From Sediminihabitans luteus (GTDB lineage Bacteria; Actinomycetota; Actinomycetes; Actinomycetales; Cellulomonadaceae), in NCBI RefSeq assembly GCF_002797595.1, contig NZ_PGFE01000001.1, forward strand, positions 1,239,451 to 1,303,450: a stretch of 64,000 bases of DNA. The letters are read 5' to 3'. Positions 1 to 8,300 of the stretch are shown one piece after another. The notes beneath the pieces are model-generated. The model had not been told where the DNA came from. It worked only from the letters and a program-made list of their open reading frames with translations, and searched no databases. How positions within the stretch are numbered: the stretch's first letter is position 1; every line of letters begins with the position of its first letter. A program made the position numbers and the translations under genes.

Positions 1-105
1 GTCGACGACCGTGACCAGCCCCTCGGAGGCGGCGCGCTTGAGGATCCCGGCGGCGACGTCCGCGCCCTCCGGGTCGTCGAACTTCCACACCGTGAACCTG
101 GCCAT
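1..105 (-). CDS. N-terminal fragment of a DUF1269-like protein
   Basis: Only the first 35 residues are inside the window; the gene runs off the left edge. The protein begins MARFTVWKFDDPEGADVAAG, and the ATG (complement of 103-105) is preceded by AAGGAG. The start resembles the 'xVWKFDxPxGA' opening I associate with DUF1269-type membrane proteins of unknown function, but the fragment is too short to be sure. Confidence 0.55.
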   Translation of the reverse strand, partial: MARFTVWKFDDPEGADVAAGILKRAASEGLVTVVD

Positions 106-194
106 GCGCACTCCTTCGTCGTCGGGCGCCCCTGCTCGCGTCCGATCATGCCCGCGGCCCGGGCGACCGGCCACGCGAGGCGGCAACGGCGGCC

Positions 195-887
195 TCAGGG
201 CTGACGGCGCCCCACCGACCACGCGTCGGCGTCGTCGAGCCCGCCCTCGCCGACGCGGGTCAGCACGATCCGGTCGTGCAGCCGGTTGCGGCGTCCGGCC
301 CACAGCTCGACCTCGGTGCAGGTGATGCGCCACCCGCCCCAGTGGTCGGGCAGGGGCACGTCGTCGGGCGACCCGGTGTCGGGGTGGCGCGCGGCGACGG
401 CCGCGTAGGCGGCCTCGAGCTCGGCGCGCGAGGCCGTCGGGGCGGACTGGTGCGACGCCCACGCACTGATCCGCGACCCCCACGGGCGGCCCGCGAAGTA
501 CTCGGCGACCTCGCCGCGCCCGATCTCGACGGCACTCCCCCGGAACCGCACGGCACGGAACATCGACGGCCACGTGAGCGACGCCGCGACCGCCGCGTTC
601 CCCCCGATCTCGCGGCCTTTGGCCGAGCGCAGGTCCGTGACGAACCCGGGCCCGCGCGCGTCCAGGAACCGCATGAGCACCGTGCGGACGTCGGGCGCCC
701 CGGCCGCGTCGACCGTCGCGACCGACAGGGCGGTCGGCTCGGGCACGTCACCCTGCGCGGCCTGCCGGGCCTGCGCGGCGGCGACCCAGGCGCGCACCTG
801 GGCGAGCGGCGTGGGCAGGAGGTCGGCCTCGTCGAGGCCGTCGCCGGTGTAGTCGGTGCGCAGGATCGGGCTGTCGGCCGGGCTCAT
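195..887 (-). CDS. pdxH: Pyridoxamine 5'-phosphate oxidase
   Basis: This FMN enzyme oxidises pyridoxamine or pyridoxine 5'-phosphate to pyridoxal 5'-phosphate in the cytoplasm. The 230-residue product has the N-terminal FMN-binding split barrel (ALSVATVDAAGAPDVRTVLM, then FVTDLRSAKGREI) and the C-terminal dimerisation signature WAGRRNRLHDR, close to the family's W.GR.NRLHDR. I chose the ATG at 887 (MSPADSPILRTDYTG) because it gives the usual family length; a start at 980 would add an Arg-rich extension unlike PdxH. It stands alone on the minus strand, divergent from the antiporter gene. Confidence 0.93.
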   Translation of the reverse strand: MSPADSPILRTDYTGDGLDEADLLPTPLAQVRAWVAAAQARQAAQGDVPEPTALSVATVDAAGAPDVRTVLMRFLDARGPGFVTDLRSAKGREIGGNAAVAASLTWPSMFRAVRFRGSAVEIGRGEVAEYFAGRPWGSRISAWASHQSAPTASRAELEAAYAAVAARHPDTGSPDDVPLPDHWGGWRITCTEVELWAGRRNRLHDRIVLTRVGEGGLDDADAWSVGRRQP

Positions 888-1045
888 GGCGTCAGCGTAG
901 CCACGCGTGGTGTCGCGGCGGCCGTGGTGTCGCGCCGTCGTGCCGTCGCGGTCGGGGCGCACTCCTGGCAGCGTAGGCACGTCACGTCCGCGCCGTCCGG
1001 GAGCCCCCGGCCCGTGCCGGGCCGGCGCCGGGAAGGGAGACCCTG

Positions 1046-2908
1046 GTGGACTACGCGCTCATGGCGGTCGGCGGGGTGCTGTGCATCGTCGCGGTGACGG
1101 CGCTCGCGCCCCGCACGCGCGTCGCGGCACCGCTGATCCTCGTCGCGGTGGGGATCCTCGCGAGCCTCGTGCCGGGCATGCCCGTGGTCGACCTCGGCCC
1201 CGAGGTGATCCTCGCGGGGGTGCTGCCGCCGCTGCTGTACGCGACCGCGGTGTCGATGCCGACCATGGAGTTCCGCCGGGACTTCGCCGCGATCAGCGGG
1301 CTGTCCGTGGTGCTGGTGGTCGTGAGCTCGGTCGTGCTCGGGTTCCTGTTCTGGTGGCTCGTGCCCGGCATCCCGCTCGCGCTCGGCATCGCGCTCGGGG
1401 CCGTCGTGAGCCCGACCGACGCCGTCGCGACGCAGATCGTCAAGAGCCTCGGCGTCTCGCCGCGCATCGTCGCGGTGCTCGAGGGCGAGAGCCTGCTCAA
1501 CGACGCGTCGGCGCTCGTGCTGCTGCGCTCGGCCGTCGCGGCCACGGCCGTGAGCGTGAGCCTCCTGGGCGTCGCGTGGGACTTCGTCGTCTCGGTCGTG
1601 ATCGCCGCCGCGATCGGCCTCGTGGTCGGGGCGCTGAACCTGCGGGTGCGGCACGCGGTGCGCAACGACGCGGCGAGCACCGCGGTGTCGTTCGTCGCGC
1701 CGTACATCGCGTACCTGCCCGCCGAGCACCTGGGCGCGTCGGGCCTCGTCGCGGCCGTGACGGCGGGCATCGTCACGGGCAGGGGCGCGACGCGGTTCCT
1801 GCGGCCGCAGGACCGCATCGCGGAGCGCGCGAACTGGGGCACCGTCCAGCTCGTCCTCGAGGGCGCGGTGTTCCTGCTCGTCGGGTACGAGCTCATCGGC
1901 ACCGTCGACGACGTGCGCGCGTCGGAGAGCAGCAGCTGGGCGGCCCTCGGGATCGGCCTGGTCGCCGCGGTCGCGATCGTCGCGCTGCGCGCCGGGTACG
2001 TCGCCAACCTGCTGTGGACGGCGCGCCGCCAGCGCCGCCGCGGCGAGGCCATCCGGGAGGGCCTGCCCGCGCTCAAGCAGCGGCTCGCGACGAGCGACGC
2101 CCCCGCCGAGCGCATCGAGCACGCCCGCCGCCGCGTGCGGCGCAAGGTCGCGGACATCGACTACCTCGCGGCCGTGCCGCTCGGCTGGCGCGAGGGCACC
2201 GTGCTCGTGTGGGCCGGGATGCGCGGCGCCGTCACCGTCGCGGCCGCGCAGACGCTCCCCCTCGACACCCCGCAGCGCCCGTACCTGTTGCTCATCGCGT
2301 TCGTCGTCGCGATCGGCACGCTGTTCGTCCAGGGCGGCACGCTGCCCTGGGTCGTGCGGCGCCTCGGGATCGGCGGTGGCACGTGGTCGGACGACGCGGA
2401 GCGCGGCGAGCTGGTCACGCTCATGCGCCGGGCCTCCTGGACCGTGCTCGAGGAGGCCGCCCGCGACGCGGGCTCGCGCTGGGACCCCCGGATCGTGGAC
2501 CGCGTGCGCCGCAAGATCGACAAGCGGTCGGACGACGCGGACGACGCCCCGGCGGACGACGGCCCCGGGGACGGCACGGGCCCCGGCGACGACGCGAGCC
2601 CCGGCGACGACGCGAGCCCCGCAGACGACGCCCCCGCCGGCGCCCCGGGGACCGCCGTGGCCACGGGGTCGGGACCGGTGTCACGACCCGGCACGGGGTC
2701 GGACGGCGCGCGCGACCTCCGCCCGCCCTCGCCCGAGGCCGCGCAGGAGTACGCGACGCAGTACCGCACGCTGCGCCTGCGCGTGATCGAGGCGCAGCGC
2801 GCGGCCCTGCTCGACGCACGCTCGCTGGGGGTGTTCAGCTCGGCCGCGCTGCAGTCGGCGCTCGACGTGCTGGACGCCGACCAGATCAGCACCGAGATGC
2901 GCGGCTGA
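1046..2908 (+). CDS. Na+/H+ antiporter, CPA1 (NhaP-like) family
   Basis: A 620-residue membrane protein predicted to exchange Na+ (or K+) for H+. About twelve hydrophobic segments fill residues 1-440. The CPA1 signatures are clear: VVSPTDAVATQIVKSLG and VLEGESLLNDASALVLL, whose Asp residues form the ion site, followed by GMRGAVTVAAAQTLP. The soluble tail contains a low-complexity Asp/Pro/Gly stretch (about residues 495-555, partly imperfect repeats of GDDASP) and ends in a helical segment. The GTG start at 1046 follows GGGAGA at a good distance. It is a single-gene unit. Confidence 0.9.
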   Translation: MDYALMAVGGVLCIVAVTALAPRTRVAAPLILVAVGILASLVPGMPVVDLGPEVILAGVLPPLLYATAVSMPTMEFRRDFAAISGLSVVLVVVSSVVLGFLFWWLVPGIPLALGIALGAVVSPTDAVATQIVKSLGVSPRIVAVLEGESLLNDASALVLLRSAVAATAVSVSLLGVAWDFVVSVVIAAAIGLVVGALNLRVRHAVRNDAASTAVSFVAPYIAYLPAEHLGASGLVAAVTAGIVTGRGATRFLRPQDRIAERANWGTVQLVLEGAVFLLVGYELIGTVDDVRASESSSWAALGIGLVAAVAIVALRAGYVANLLWTARRQRRRGEAIREGLPALKQRLATSDAPAERIEHARRRVRRKVADIDYLAAVPLGWREGTVLVWAGMRGAVTVAAAQTLPLDTPQRPYLLLIAFVVAIGTLFVQGGTLPWVVRRLGIGGGTWSDDAERGELVTLMRRASWTVLEEAARDAGSRWDPRIVDRVRRKIDKRSDDADDAPADDGPGDGTGPGDDASPGDDASPADDAPAGAPGTAVATGSGPVSRPGTGSDGARDLRPPSPEAAQEYATQYRTLRLRVIEAQRAALLDARSLGVFSSAALQSALDVLDADQISTEMRG

Positions 2909-2910
2909 CG

Positions 2911-3216
2911 TCAGGCCGCCACGGACGGGTCGAAGCGCGGCCGACGACGCCGCGCGTGCGCCGTCCGCCCTCCCCAGACCCCGAGCTCGCGCGGGTGCGC
3001 GAGCCCGAACGCCCCGCACGACGCGAGCGCCGGGCACCCCGCGCAGCGCTGCGCCGCGACCTCCTGCTCGACGGGGTCGTCCGAGGTCCAGATCGCGGTG
3101 CTCGTGACGCTCCCGGCGCGGCAGGGCACGCGACGTCCGGCGCCCTCGAGGGCGTCGAGGTGCTCGACGAGCGCGGCCAGGTCGCTGTCGCGGCGTCGGC
3201 TGGACTCTGTGGTCAT
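2911..3216 (-). CDS. WhiB-family iron-sulfur regulator
   Basis: A 101-residue WhiB-like protein, a family restricted to actinobacteria and their phages that carries an oxygen- and NO-sensitive [4Fe-4S] cluster and modulates sigma-A promoters. Four Cys expected to bind the cluster are present (C32, C58, C61, C67, in PCRAG and RCAGCPALASC), followed by the GVWGG turn (79-83) and an Arg-rich tail. The ATG at 3216 has GAGGAGG upstream. It is convergent with the antiporter, with only 2 nt between the stops. I cannot assign it to WhiB1-7; the spacing and context resemble none of them specifically. Confidence 0.88.
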   Translation of the reverse strand: MTTESSRRRDSDLAALVEHLDALEGAGRRVPCRAGSVTSTAIWTSDDPVEQEVAAQRCAGCPALASCGAFGLAHPRELGVWGGRTAHARRRRPRFDPSVAA

Positions 3217-3297
3217 GGTGCCTCCTCGCGTGGGTACACCTGGTGTTCGGTCGCGAACGGCCGCACGGATGCATGATGGGAGCCGGAGGTGGTCGCG

Positions 3298-3540
3298 ATG
3301 ACGGACGAACGGTCGGTGCGGGCGGTCGTGCACGGCGAGGTGCAGGGCGTCGGGTTCCGGTGGGCGGCGCGCGAGCGGCTCGCGGGGCTCGGGATCGACG
3401 GCGAGGCGGTCAACCACGGAGACGGCACGGTGCACGTCGAGGCGCGTGGCCCGCGGCCGGCGGTCGACGCGTTCGTGACGTGGCTGCACGGCGGAGGCAC
3501 GCCCGGCCGGGTCGAGCGCGTCGACGTGCGGGACGAGTGA
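3298..3540 (+). CDS. acyP: Acylphosphatase
   Basis: An 80-residue protein that hydrolyses the carboxyl-phosphate bond of acylphosphates. The signature VHGEVQGVGFRW contains the phosphate-binding loop and catalytic Arg. VNHGDGTVHVEARG supplies the catalytic Asn, which more typically sits in a 'VxNxxDGTV' motif. ATG 3298 is preferred over GTG 3289 because GGAGG (3285-3289) overlaps the GTG and lies 8 nt before the ATG. It is followed after 19 nt by a VOC protein on the same strand. Confidence 0.9.
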   Translation: MTDERSVRAVVHGEVQGVGFRWAARERLAGLGIDGEAVNHGDGTVHVEARGPRPAVDAFVTWLHGGGTPGRVERVDVRDE

Positions 3541-3559
3541 GCGCGGTCAGACTGGCAGC

Positions 3560-3919
3560 ATGAGGATCACCCGACAGATCACCGTCCTCGACGCCCCGGA
3601 CCTGCCCGCCGAGAGCCGCTTCTGGGCGGGCCTGCTGGGCGGCACCGTCGCGGCCGAGGACGACTGGCACACCGTGCTCGTGGACGGCTCGCCGCGCATC
3701 GCGTTCCAGCTCGCGCCCGACCTCGTGCCGCCGGACTGGCCCGACGGCGCGCCGCAGCAGGCGCACGTCGACCTGTACGTCGACGACCCGGCCGCCGCGC
3801 ACGACGAGGCGCTCGCGCTCGGTGCCCGCCTGCTCCAGGCCGCCGACACCTCGACCCCGCGCGGGTTCCAGGTGTACGCCGACCCGGCGGGCCACCCGTT
3901 CTGCCTCTGCTGGGGCTGA
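3560..3919 (+). CDS. VOC (glyoxalase/bleomycin-resistance) family protein
   Basis: A 119-residue single-domain protein of the vicinal oxygen chelate superfamily. It has the paired beta-alpha-beta-beta-beta arrangement: an N-terminal half ending near PRIAFQLAPDLVPPDWP, then AHVDLYVDDPAAAHDEALAL and a terminal GFQVYADPAGHPFCLCWG. The 'YxDPxGHPFCLC' ending is typical of the many small uncharacterised actinobacterial VOC proteins, and substrate cannot be predicted. It is in tandem with acylphosphatase and possibly cotranscribed. Confidence 0.82.
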   Translation: MRITRQITVLDAPDLPAESRFWAGLLGGTVAAEDDWHTVLVDGSPRIAFQLAPDLVPPDWPDGAPQQAHVDLYVDDPAAAHDEALALGARLLQAADTSTPRGFQVYADPAGHPFCLCWG

Positions 3920-4009
3920 GCGCGGGCGTCGGACGGCGCGGGTGCGTCGGGCGCGGGGGTCTGACGGCGCGGGGTGCGTCCGATGTCGAGGGTGCGGCCG
4001 GCGCGGGGG

Positions 4010-4660
4010 TCAGTCGTCGGACGACGGGCGTTCCAGGTGCGCGTGCTCCCCGTCCCGGCTGAGGATCACGAGGATCTCGACCGGGTCGCCGAGCGCGCCG
4101 AACGCGTGCGGCGTCATGGTCGAGAACTCGGCCGAGCTGCCCTCCTCGACGACGAGCGTGCGGTCGCCGAGACGCAGCACCGCGGTGCCGGAGAGCACCG
4201 TGAACCAGTCGCGCCCGGGGTGCACGCCGAGTCCGGCCGACCCGGCGGGCGGCGGCGGTGCGGTGATGCGCATCCGGGCGACCGTGAGCCCCCAGGGCCC
4301 CTGCTCGCTCGCGAGGGTCCAGACGGTCGTGCCGCGGGCCTCGTGCCGGTGCGGTCGGATCACGACCGCGTCGTCCGCCGCCTCGACGAGCTGGTCGAGC
4401 GTCGTGCCGAGCGCGCGGGCCAGCGGGACGAGCTGGTCGAGGGCGATGCGCCGGTGGCCGGTCTCGATGCGGCTGAGCGTCGACGGGCTCAGGTCGCAGC
4501 GCGCGGCGAGCGCGTCGAGCGACCACCCGCGGGCGACGCGCAGGGCGCGGATGCGGTGCCGGACGAGGGCGTCATGGTCGACGGGGTCGTGCTCTCCGTG
4601 GACCCTGCCGACCGGGTCGCGCTGCGGCTGCTCGGGAGTCGGTGCGGATTCTTGCGCCAT
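4010..4660 (-). CDS. XRE-type regulator with C-terminal cupin domain
   Basis: A 216-residue transcription factor. Residues about 30-90 form an HTH_3 domain (VRHRIRALRVARGWSLDALA and CDLSPSTLSRIETG); residues about 130-210 form a cupin barrel (HPGRDWFTVLSGTAVLRLGD). Proteins of this build sense a small ligand or metal in the cupin and repress nearby genes. It is divergent from a methyltransferase gene. Its ATG (4660) lies in the centre of a long inverted repeat, and a second palindrome follows, which suggests autorepression and control of the divergent gene. Confidence 0.88.
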   Translation of the reverse strand: MAQESAPTPEQPQRDPVGRVHGEHDPVDHDALVRHRIRALRVARGWSLDALAARCDLSPSTLSRIETGHRRIALDQLVPLARALGTTLDQLVEAADDAVVIRPHRHEARGTTVWTLASEQGPWGLTVARMRITAPPPPAGSAGLGVHPGRDWFTVLSGTAVLRLGDRTLVVEEGSSAEFSTMTPHAFGALGDPVEILVILSRDGEHAHLERPSSDD

Positions 4661-4671
4661 GCGCAAGAGTC
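4647..4671. promoter_or_regulatory. Inverted repeat over the start of the XRE-cupin gene
   Basis: Arms GATTCTTGCGC and GCGCAAGAGTC are separated by CAT, with 10 of 11 positions complementary. The repeat straddles the XRE-cupin start codon. It is a plausible operator for that regulator, but this is inferred from position and symmetry only. Confidence 0.5.
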
Positions 4672-4673
4672 TA

Positions 4674-4686
4674 TGCCTCAGAGGCA
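4674..4686. promoter_or_regulatory. Perfect palindrome TGCCTC-A-GAGGCA in the divergent gap
   Basis: A 13-bp perfect palindrome two bases from the first inverted repeat and 22 bp before the methyltransferase start. The pair of palindromes in a 48-bp divergent gap fits a regulator that binds as dimers and blocks both promoters. Confidence 0.5.
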
Positions 4687-4708
4687 GAATCCGTCCTAGG
4701 CTGGACCC

Positions 4709-5704
4709 ATGACGCACTCCGAGAGCCACGAGAACCCCGGGTCGGCCCACGCCCACGCCCACGCCGACAGCCACAACCACAGCCACAACCACAGCCACAG
4801 CCACAGCCACAGCCACAGCCACGATGGCGCCGATCACCATCACGCCGCCCATGACGACACCGCCCACGACGACGCAGACCTCGCCGAGCTCCTCGACCTC
4901 GACGCGGTCGTGCTGGCCGACCTCCTCGACCAGCACACCGCCTGGGCCCTCGACCTGCGCGCGGGCGCTGCGACCCGCCGCGTGCTCGACCTCGGCGCGG
5001 GCACCGGGACCGGCACCCTCGCCCTCGCGCACCGGTTCCCGCGCGCCGAGGTGACCGCCGTCGACGCGTCGCCGCAGATGCTCGCCCGCACGCGCGCCCG
5101 CGCCTTCGCGGACGGCGTCGCCGACCGCGTCCGCACCGTGGCCTACGACCTCGACACGGTCGCGGACGACGGCCGCTGGCCCCGCGACGACGCGTTCACC
5201 GGCCCGTTCGACCTCGTGTGGGCGTCGATGTCGATGCACCACCTCGCCGACCCGGCGGCGGGGTTCCGGCGCCTGCACGACGTCGTGGCTCCCGACGGGC
5301 TGCTCGTCGTGGTCGAGATGGACGCCCGCCCGACGTTCCTGCCCGACGACCCCGGGGTCGGCCGCCCCGGCCTCGAGGCGCGGCTGCAGGCTCTGGTCAC
5401 GGTCGCGCACGGCGACATGGACGCGCACCCCGACTGGACCCCGACCCTCGCCGCGACGGGGTGGCACGAGACCGCGCGCCGCACCGCGACCCCGGATGCG
5501 TCGTCCGCCACCCAGCCCGCGCTCGCGCGCTACGCGCACGCGAACCTCGCCCGGACCGCGGCCGCGGTGGGTGACGCGCTCGACCCGGACGACCGCGCCG
5601 CACTCGCGACGCTGCTCGGGGACGGGCCGCTCGGCGTCGCGCAGCGCGACGACCTCCTGGTGCGCGGCACCCGCACGGCGTGGGCCGCCCGGCGCAGCGG
5701 CTGA
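4709..5704 (+). CDS. SAM-dependent methyltransferase with His-rich N-terminus
   Basis: A 331-residue class I methyltransferase. Motif I is VLDLGAGTGTGTLAL, followed by the acidic EVTAVDASPQML strand and a later FDLVWASMSMHHLADP, as in small-molecule methyltransferases. The first 55 residues are unusual: 19 are His, mostly in alternating SH or AH dipeptides followed by HHH. Such tails bind Zn2+, Ni2+ or Co2+ in other proteins. The ATG at 4709 keeps this tail and follows TAGGCTGGACCC, so the transcript may have a very short leader. The gene is divergent from the XRE-cupin regulator, which probably controls it. Substrate unknown. Confidence 0.85.
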   Translation: MTHSESHENPGSAHAHAHADSHNHSHNHSHSHSHSHSHDGADHHHAAHDDTAHDDADLAELLDLDAVVLADLLDQHTAWALDLRAGAATRRVLDLGAGTGTGTLALAHRFPRAEVTAVDASPQMLARTRARAFADGVADRVRTVAYDLDTVADDGRWPRDDAFTGPFDLVWASMSMHHLADPAAGFRRLHDVVAPDGLLVVVEMDARPTFLPDDPGVGRPGLEARLQALVTVAHGDMDAHPDWTPTLAATGWHETARRTATPDASSATQPALARYAHANLARTAAAVGDALDPDDRAALATLLGDGPLGVAQRDDLLVRGTRTAWAARRSG

Positions 5705-5787
5705 GCCGGCGACCCCGGTCGCGGACCCCGACCCCCGGCCATACGTTGCTCCTGCAGGCACCCGACTCGAGAACGAGGAGCAACCCG

Positions 5788-7662
5788 ATGGACCAGAAGG
5801 ACGCCGGCGCGCACATCCGCCGCCAGCAGCAGGAGATCCGGGACCGGCTCCCGTTCGACGACGTGCGCGACGTCGAGGCCGCCGACCGCGGGTTCCTCGG
5901 CGCGCTCGAGCCGGGGGTCGTGCACGACGCCGCGGGGAACGTCGTGTGGGACGCCGACACGTACGCCTTCCTCGACGGCGACGCGCCCGACACGGTCAAC
6001 CCGAGCCTGTGGCGCCAGTCGCAGCTCGTCGCCCGCCAGGGCCTGTACGAGGTCGTCGAGGGCATCTACCAGGTGCGCGGGCTCGACCTGTCGAACGTGT
6101 CGTTCCTCGAGTCCGACACGGGCGTCGTGGTCGTCGACCCGCTCATCTCCGCCGAGACCGCCGCCGCGGCGCTCGCCCTGTACCGCGAGCACCGCGGCGA
6201 CCGCCCCGTGGTCGGCGTGATCTTCTCGCACAGCCACATCGACCACTTCGGCGGTGTGCTCGGCGTCGTCGACCCCGCGGACGTCGCCGCCGGGAAGGTC
6301 ACCGTCGTCGCGCCCGAGGAGTTCGTCGAGCACTCCGTCGCCGAGAACGTCTACGCGGGCACCGCGATGGGCCGCCGCGCCGGGTACATGTACGGCGCGG
6401 CGCTCGCCCGCGGACCGCGCGGCCAGGTCGGTGCCGGGCTCGGCCAGACCACGTCGACCGGTGCCCCCGGGATCGTCGACCCGAACCTCACGGTGCGCGA
6501 GACCGGCGAGGTGCACACGATCGACGGCCTCGAGATCGAGTTCCAGATGGCCCCCGGCACCGAGGCCCCCGCCGAGATGCACTTCGTGCTGCCGCGCTAC
6601 CGCGCGCTGTGCATGGCCGAGAACGCGACGCACACGCTCCACAACCTGCTCACGCTGCGCGGCGCCCTCGTGCGCGACCCCCACGTGTGGTCGCAGTACC
6701 TGACCGAGGCGATCGACCGCTACGCCGACGGCGTCGACGTCGTGTTCGCGTCGCACCACTGGCCGACGTGGGGCAACGACGAGCTGCGCGAGTACCTCGG
6801 CCTCCAGCGCGACCTGTACGCCTACCTGCACGACCAGACCCTGCGCATGCTCAACCAGGGTATGACCGGCACAGAGATCGCCGAGGAGATCACGCTCCCG
6901 CCCGCGCTCGAGAACGCCTGGCACGCGCGCGGCTACTACGGCTCCGTGAGCCACAACGTCAAGGCCATCTACCAGCGGTACATGGGCTGGTTCGACGGCA
7001 ACCCCGCACGGCTGTGGCCGCACCCGCCCAAGCCGCTCTCCGAGCGGTACGTCAAGGCCATCGGCGGGATCGACCGGGTCGTCGAGGTCGCGCAGGAGGC
7101 CTTCGACGAGGGCGACCTGCGGTGGGCCGCGACCCTGCTCGACCACGCGGTCTTCGCGGACAAGGATCACGCGGGCGCCCGCGAGCTCTACGCCGACACG
7201 CTCGAGCAGCTCGCCTACGGCGCCGAGAACGGCACGTGGCGCAACTTCTACCTCTCGGGCGCGACCGAGCTGCGCGTCGCGAACTTCGGCACCCCCTTGC
7301 GGAGCGACGCCCCCGAGATCGTCGCGCGGCTCAGCCCCACCCAGCTGCTCGACTCGATCGCGATCTCGGTCGACGGGCCGCGCGCGTGGGACCTCGACCT
7401 GGTCTTCGACCTGACGTTCACCGACATCGACCGGAACCACCGCGTCACGCTCCGCAACGGCGTGCTCGTGCACCGCGAGCGCACGCCCGACGCCGCGAGC
7501 GCCCAGGCGACCGTCAGCGTGACCAAGACGCGCCTGCTCGCGCTGCTCGGGGGCGACACGACGTCGCCCGGCGTCGACGTCGACGGCGACCAGGGCGTGC
7601 TCGGCGCGCTGCTCGGGGTGCTCGTGCAGGGCGACCCCGACTTCGCGATCGTCGAGCCCTGA
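5788..7662 (+). CDS. Alkyl (aryl) sulfatase, metallo-beta-lactamase type
   Basis: A 624-residue protein of the SdsA1-like alkylsulfatase family (group III, Zn-dependent), which releases sulfate from linear alkyl sulfates such as SDS. The metal site HSHIDHFGG starts at H148, with further ligands expected in EMHFVLP and in HHWPTWGN. After the hydrolase fold come the central dimerisation region (YVKAIGGIDRVVEVAQEAF) and the C-terminal SCP2-like lipid-binding domain (LLDSIAISVDGPRAW to the end). ATG 5788 follows GAGGAG. No signal peptide is seen, unlike exported homologues. It is codirectional with the methyltransferase, 83 nt downstream. Confidence 0.9.
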   Translation: MDQKDAGAHIRRQQQEIRDRLPFDDVRDVEAADRGFLGALEPGVVHDAAGNVVWDADTYAFLDGDAPDTVNPSLWRQSQLVARQGLYEVVEGIYQVRGLDLSNVSFLESDTGVVVVDPLISAETAAAALALYREHRGDRPVVGVIFSHSHIDHFGGVLGVVDPADVAAGKVTVVAPEEFVEHSVAENVYAGTAMGRRAGYMYGAALARGPRGQVGAGLGQTTSTGAPGIVDPNLTVRETGEVHTIDGLEIEFQMAPGTEAPAEMHFVLPRYRALCMAENATHTLHNLLTLRGALVRDPHVWSQYLTEAIDRYADGVDVVFASHHWPTWGNDELREYLGLQRDLYAYLHDQTLRMLNQGMTGTEIAEEITLPPALENAWHARGYYGSVSHNVKAIYQRYMGWFDGNPARLWPHPPKPLSERYVKAIGGIDRVVEVAQEAFDEGDLRWAATLLDHAVFADKDHAGARELYADTLEQLAYGAENGTWRNFYLSGATELRVANFGTPLRSDAPEIVARLSPTQLLDSIAISVDGPRAWDLDLVFDLTFTDIDRNHRVTLRNGVLVHRERTPDAASAQATVSVTKTRLLALLGGDTTSPGVDVDGDQGVLGALLGVLVQGDPDFAIVEP

Positions 7663-7791
7663 GGGCTGGGCGGCACCGTCGCGGGCGGCCTTCCCCCTGA
7701 GGGTGCCACCCGTGCCGGTGCCGCCCGTGCACACGTGATCCCGTGGCGGGGATCCCCGTGGGACGCGAGGCCCGACCGGGCGCGGGGACGT

Positions 7792-7797
7792 TAGGCT
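7792..7797 (+). promoter_or_regulatory. -10 box TAGGCT of a leaderless gene
   Basis: TAGGCT ends 7 nt before the GTG at 7805, the spacing expected when the transcript starts at the start codon. No ribosome binding site is visible. Confidence 0.45.
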
Positions 7798-7804
7798 CAC
7801 CGCC

Positions 7805-8215
7805 GTGAAGGTCACCGCTCCCGACAGCCGTGAGTACGTCGTCCGCCGCCGTGTGTGGCCGTGGCGGCGCAAGGTCCGCACCCCCGAAGGGATGGACCTG
7901 CCGTCGTTCGACTTCGGCGACCTCGACGAGTTCGGGATCCTCGGCACGATCCTGCTCGTGATCGGGCTGATCCTCGCCGTCCCCGTGATCGTCGTGCTCG
8001 TGATCATGCTCAGCGAGATGCTCCTGCTGCTGCTCCTGCTGCCGCTCGTGTGGATCGGCCGCGTCGCGTTCCGGCGCCCGTGGCCCGTCGACGTGTCGCT
8101 CGACGGCACGGTCGTGCACCGCGAGAAGGTCGTCGGCTGGCGGGCCAGCGGCGCCCGGGCGCGCGTGCTCGCCCTCGCGCTCGCGAAGGGCTCGCACCTC
8201 GGCCAGGCGCGCTGA
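7805..8215 (+). CDS. Uncharacterised two-helix membrane protein
   Basis: A 136-residue protein I do not recognise. It has a basic N-terminus (VVRRRVWPWRRKVRTPEG), a strongly hydrophobic stretch covering about residues 44-85 that is long enough for two membrane helices (LGTILLVIGLILAVPVIVVL and LLLLLLPLVW), and a basic C-terminal cytoplasmic part. The probable start is GTG 7805, read from a leaderless transcript. It lies between the alkylsulfatase and a convergent phosphatase gene; nothing in the context fixes its role. Confidence 0.7.
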   Translation: MKVTAPDSREYVVRRRVWPWRRKVRTPEGMDLPSFDFGDLDEFGILGTILLVIGLILAVPVIVVLVIMLSEMLLLLLLLPLVWIGRVAFRRPWPVDVSLDGTVVHREKVVGWRASGARARVLALALAKGSHLGQAR

Positions 8216-8240
8216 ACCGCTGGCCCACAGAATCGCCGCG

Positions 8241-8296
8241 CCTCTGAACCGCTGAGTCTCTGAACCGCTGAGTCTCTGAGCCCCTGAACCGCTGAA
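8241..8296. repeat. Degenerate 8-bp tandem repeat (seven units)
   Basis: Seven 8-bp units follow one another: CCTCTGAA, CCGCTGAG, TCTCTGAA, CCGCTGAG, TCTCTGAG, CCCCTGAA, CCGCTGAA. They sit just past the stop codon of the minus-strand phosphatase gene. A related 8-bp array follows another minus-strand gene at 55.3 kb. Confidence 0.8.
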
Positions 8297-8300
8297 GCCG

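Noticed and set aside
970..1040. Fifth copy of the palindromic repeat
   Set aside because: Only CACGTCACGTCC and a GGCCCG-rich stretch agree; the right arm with GTGACG is missing.
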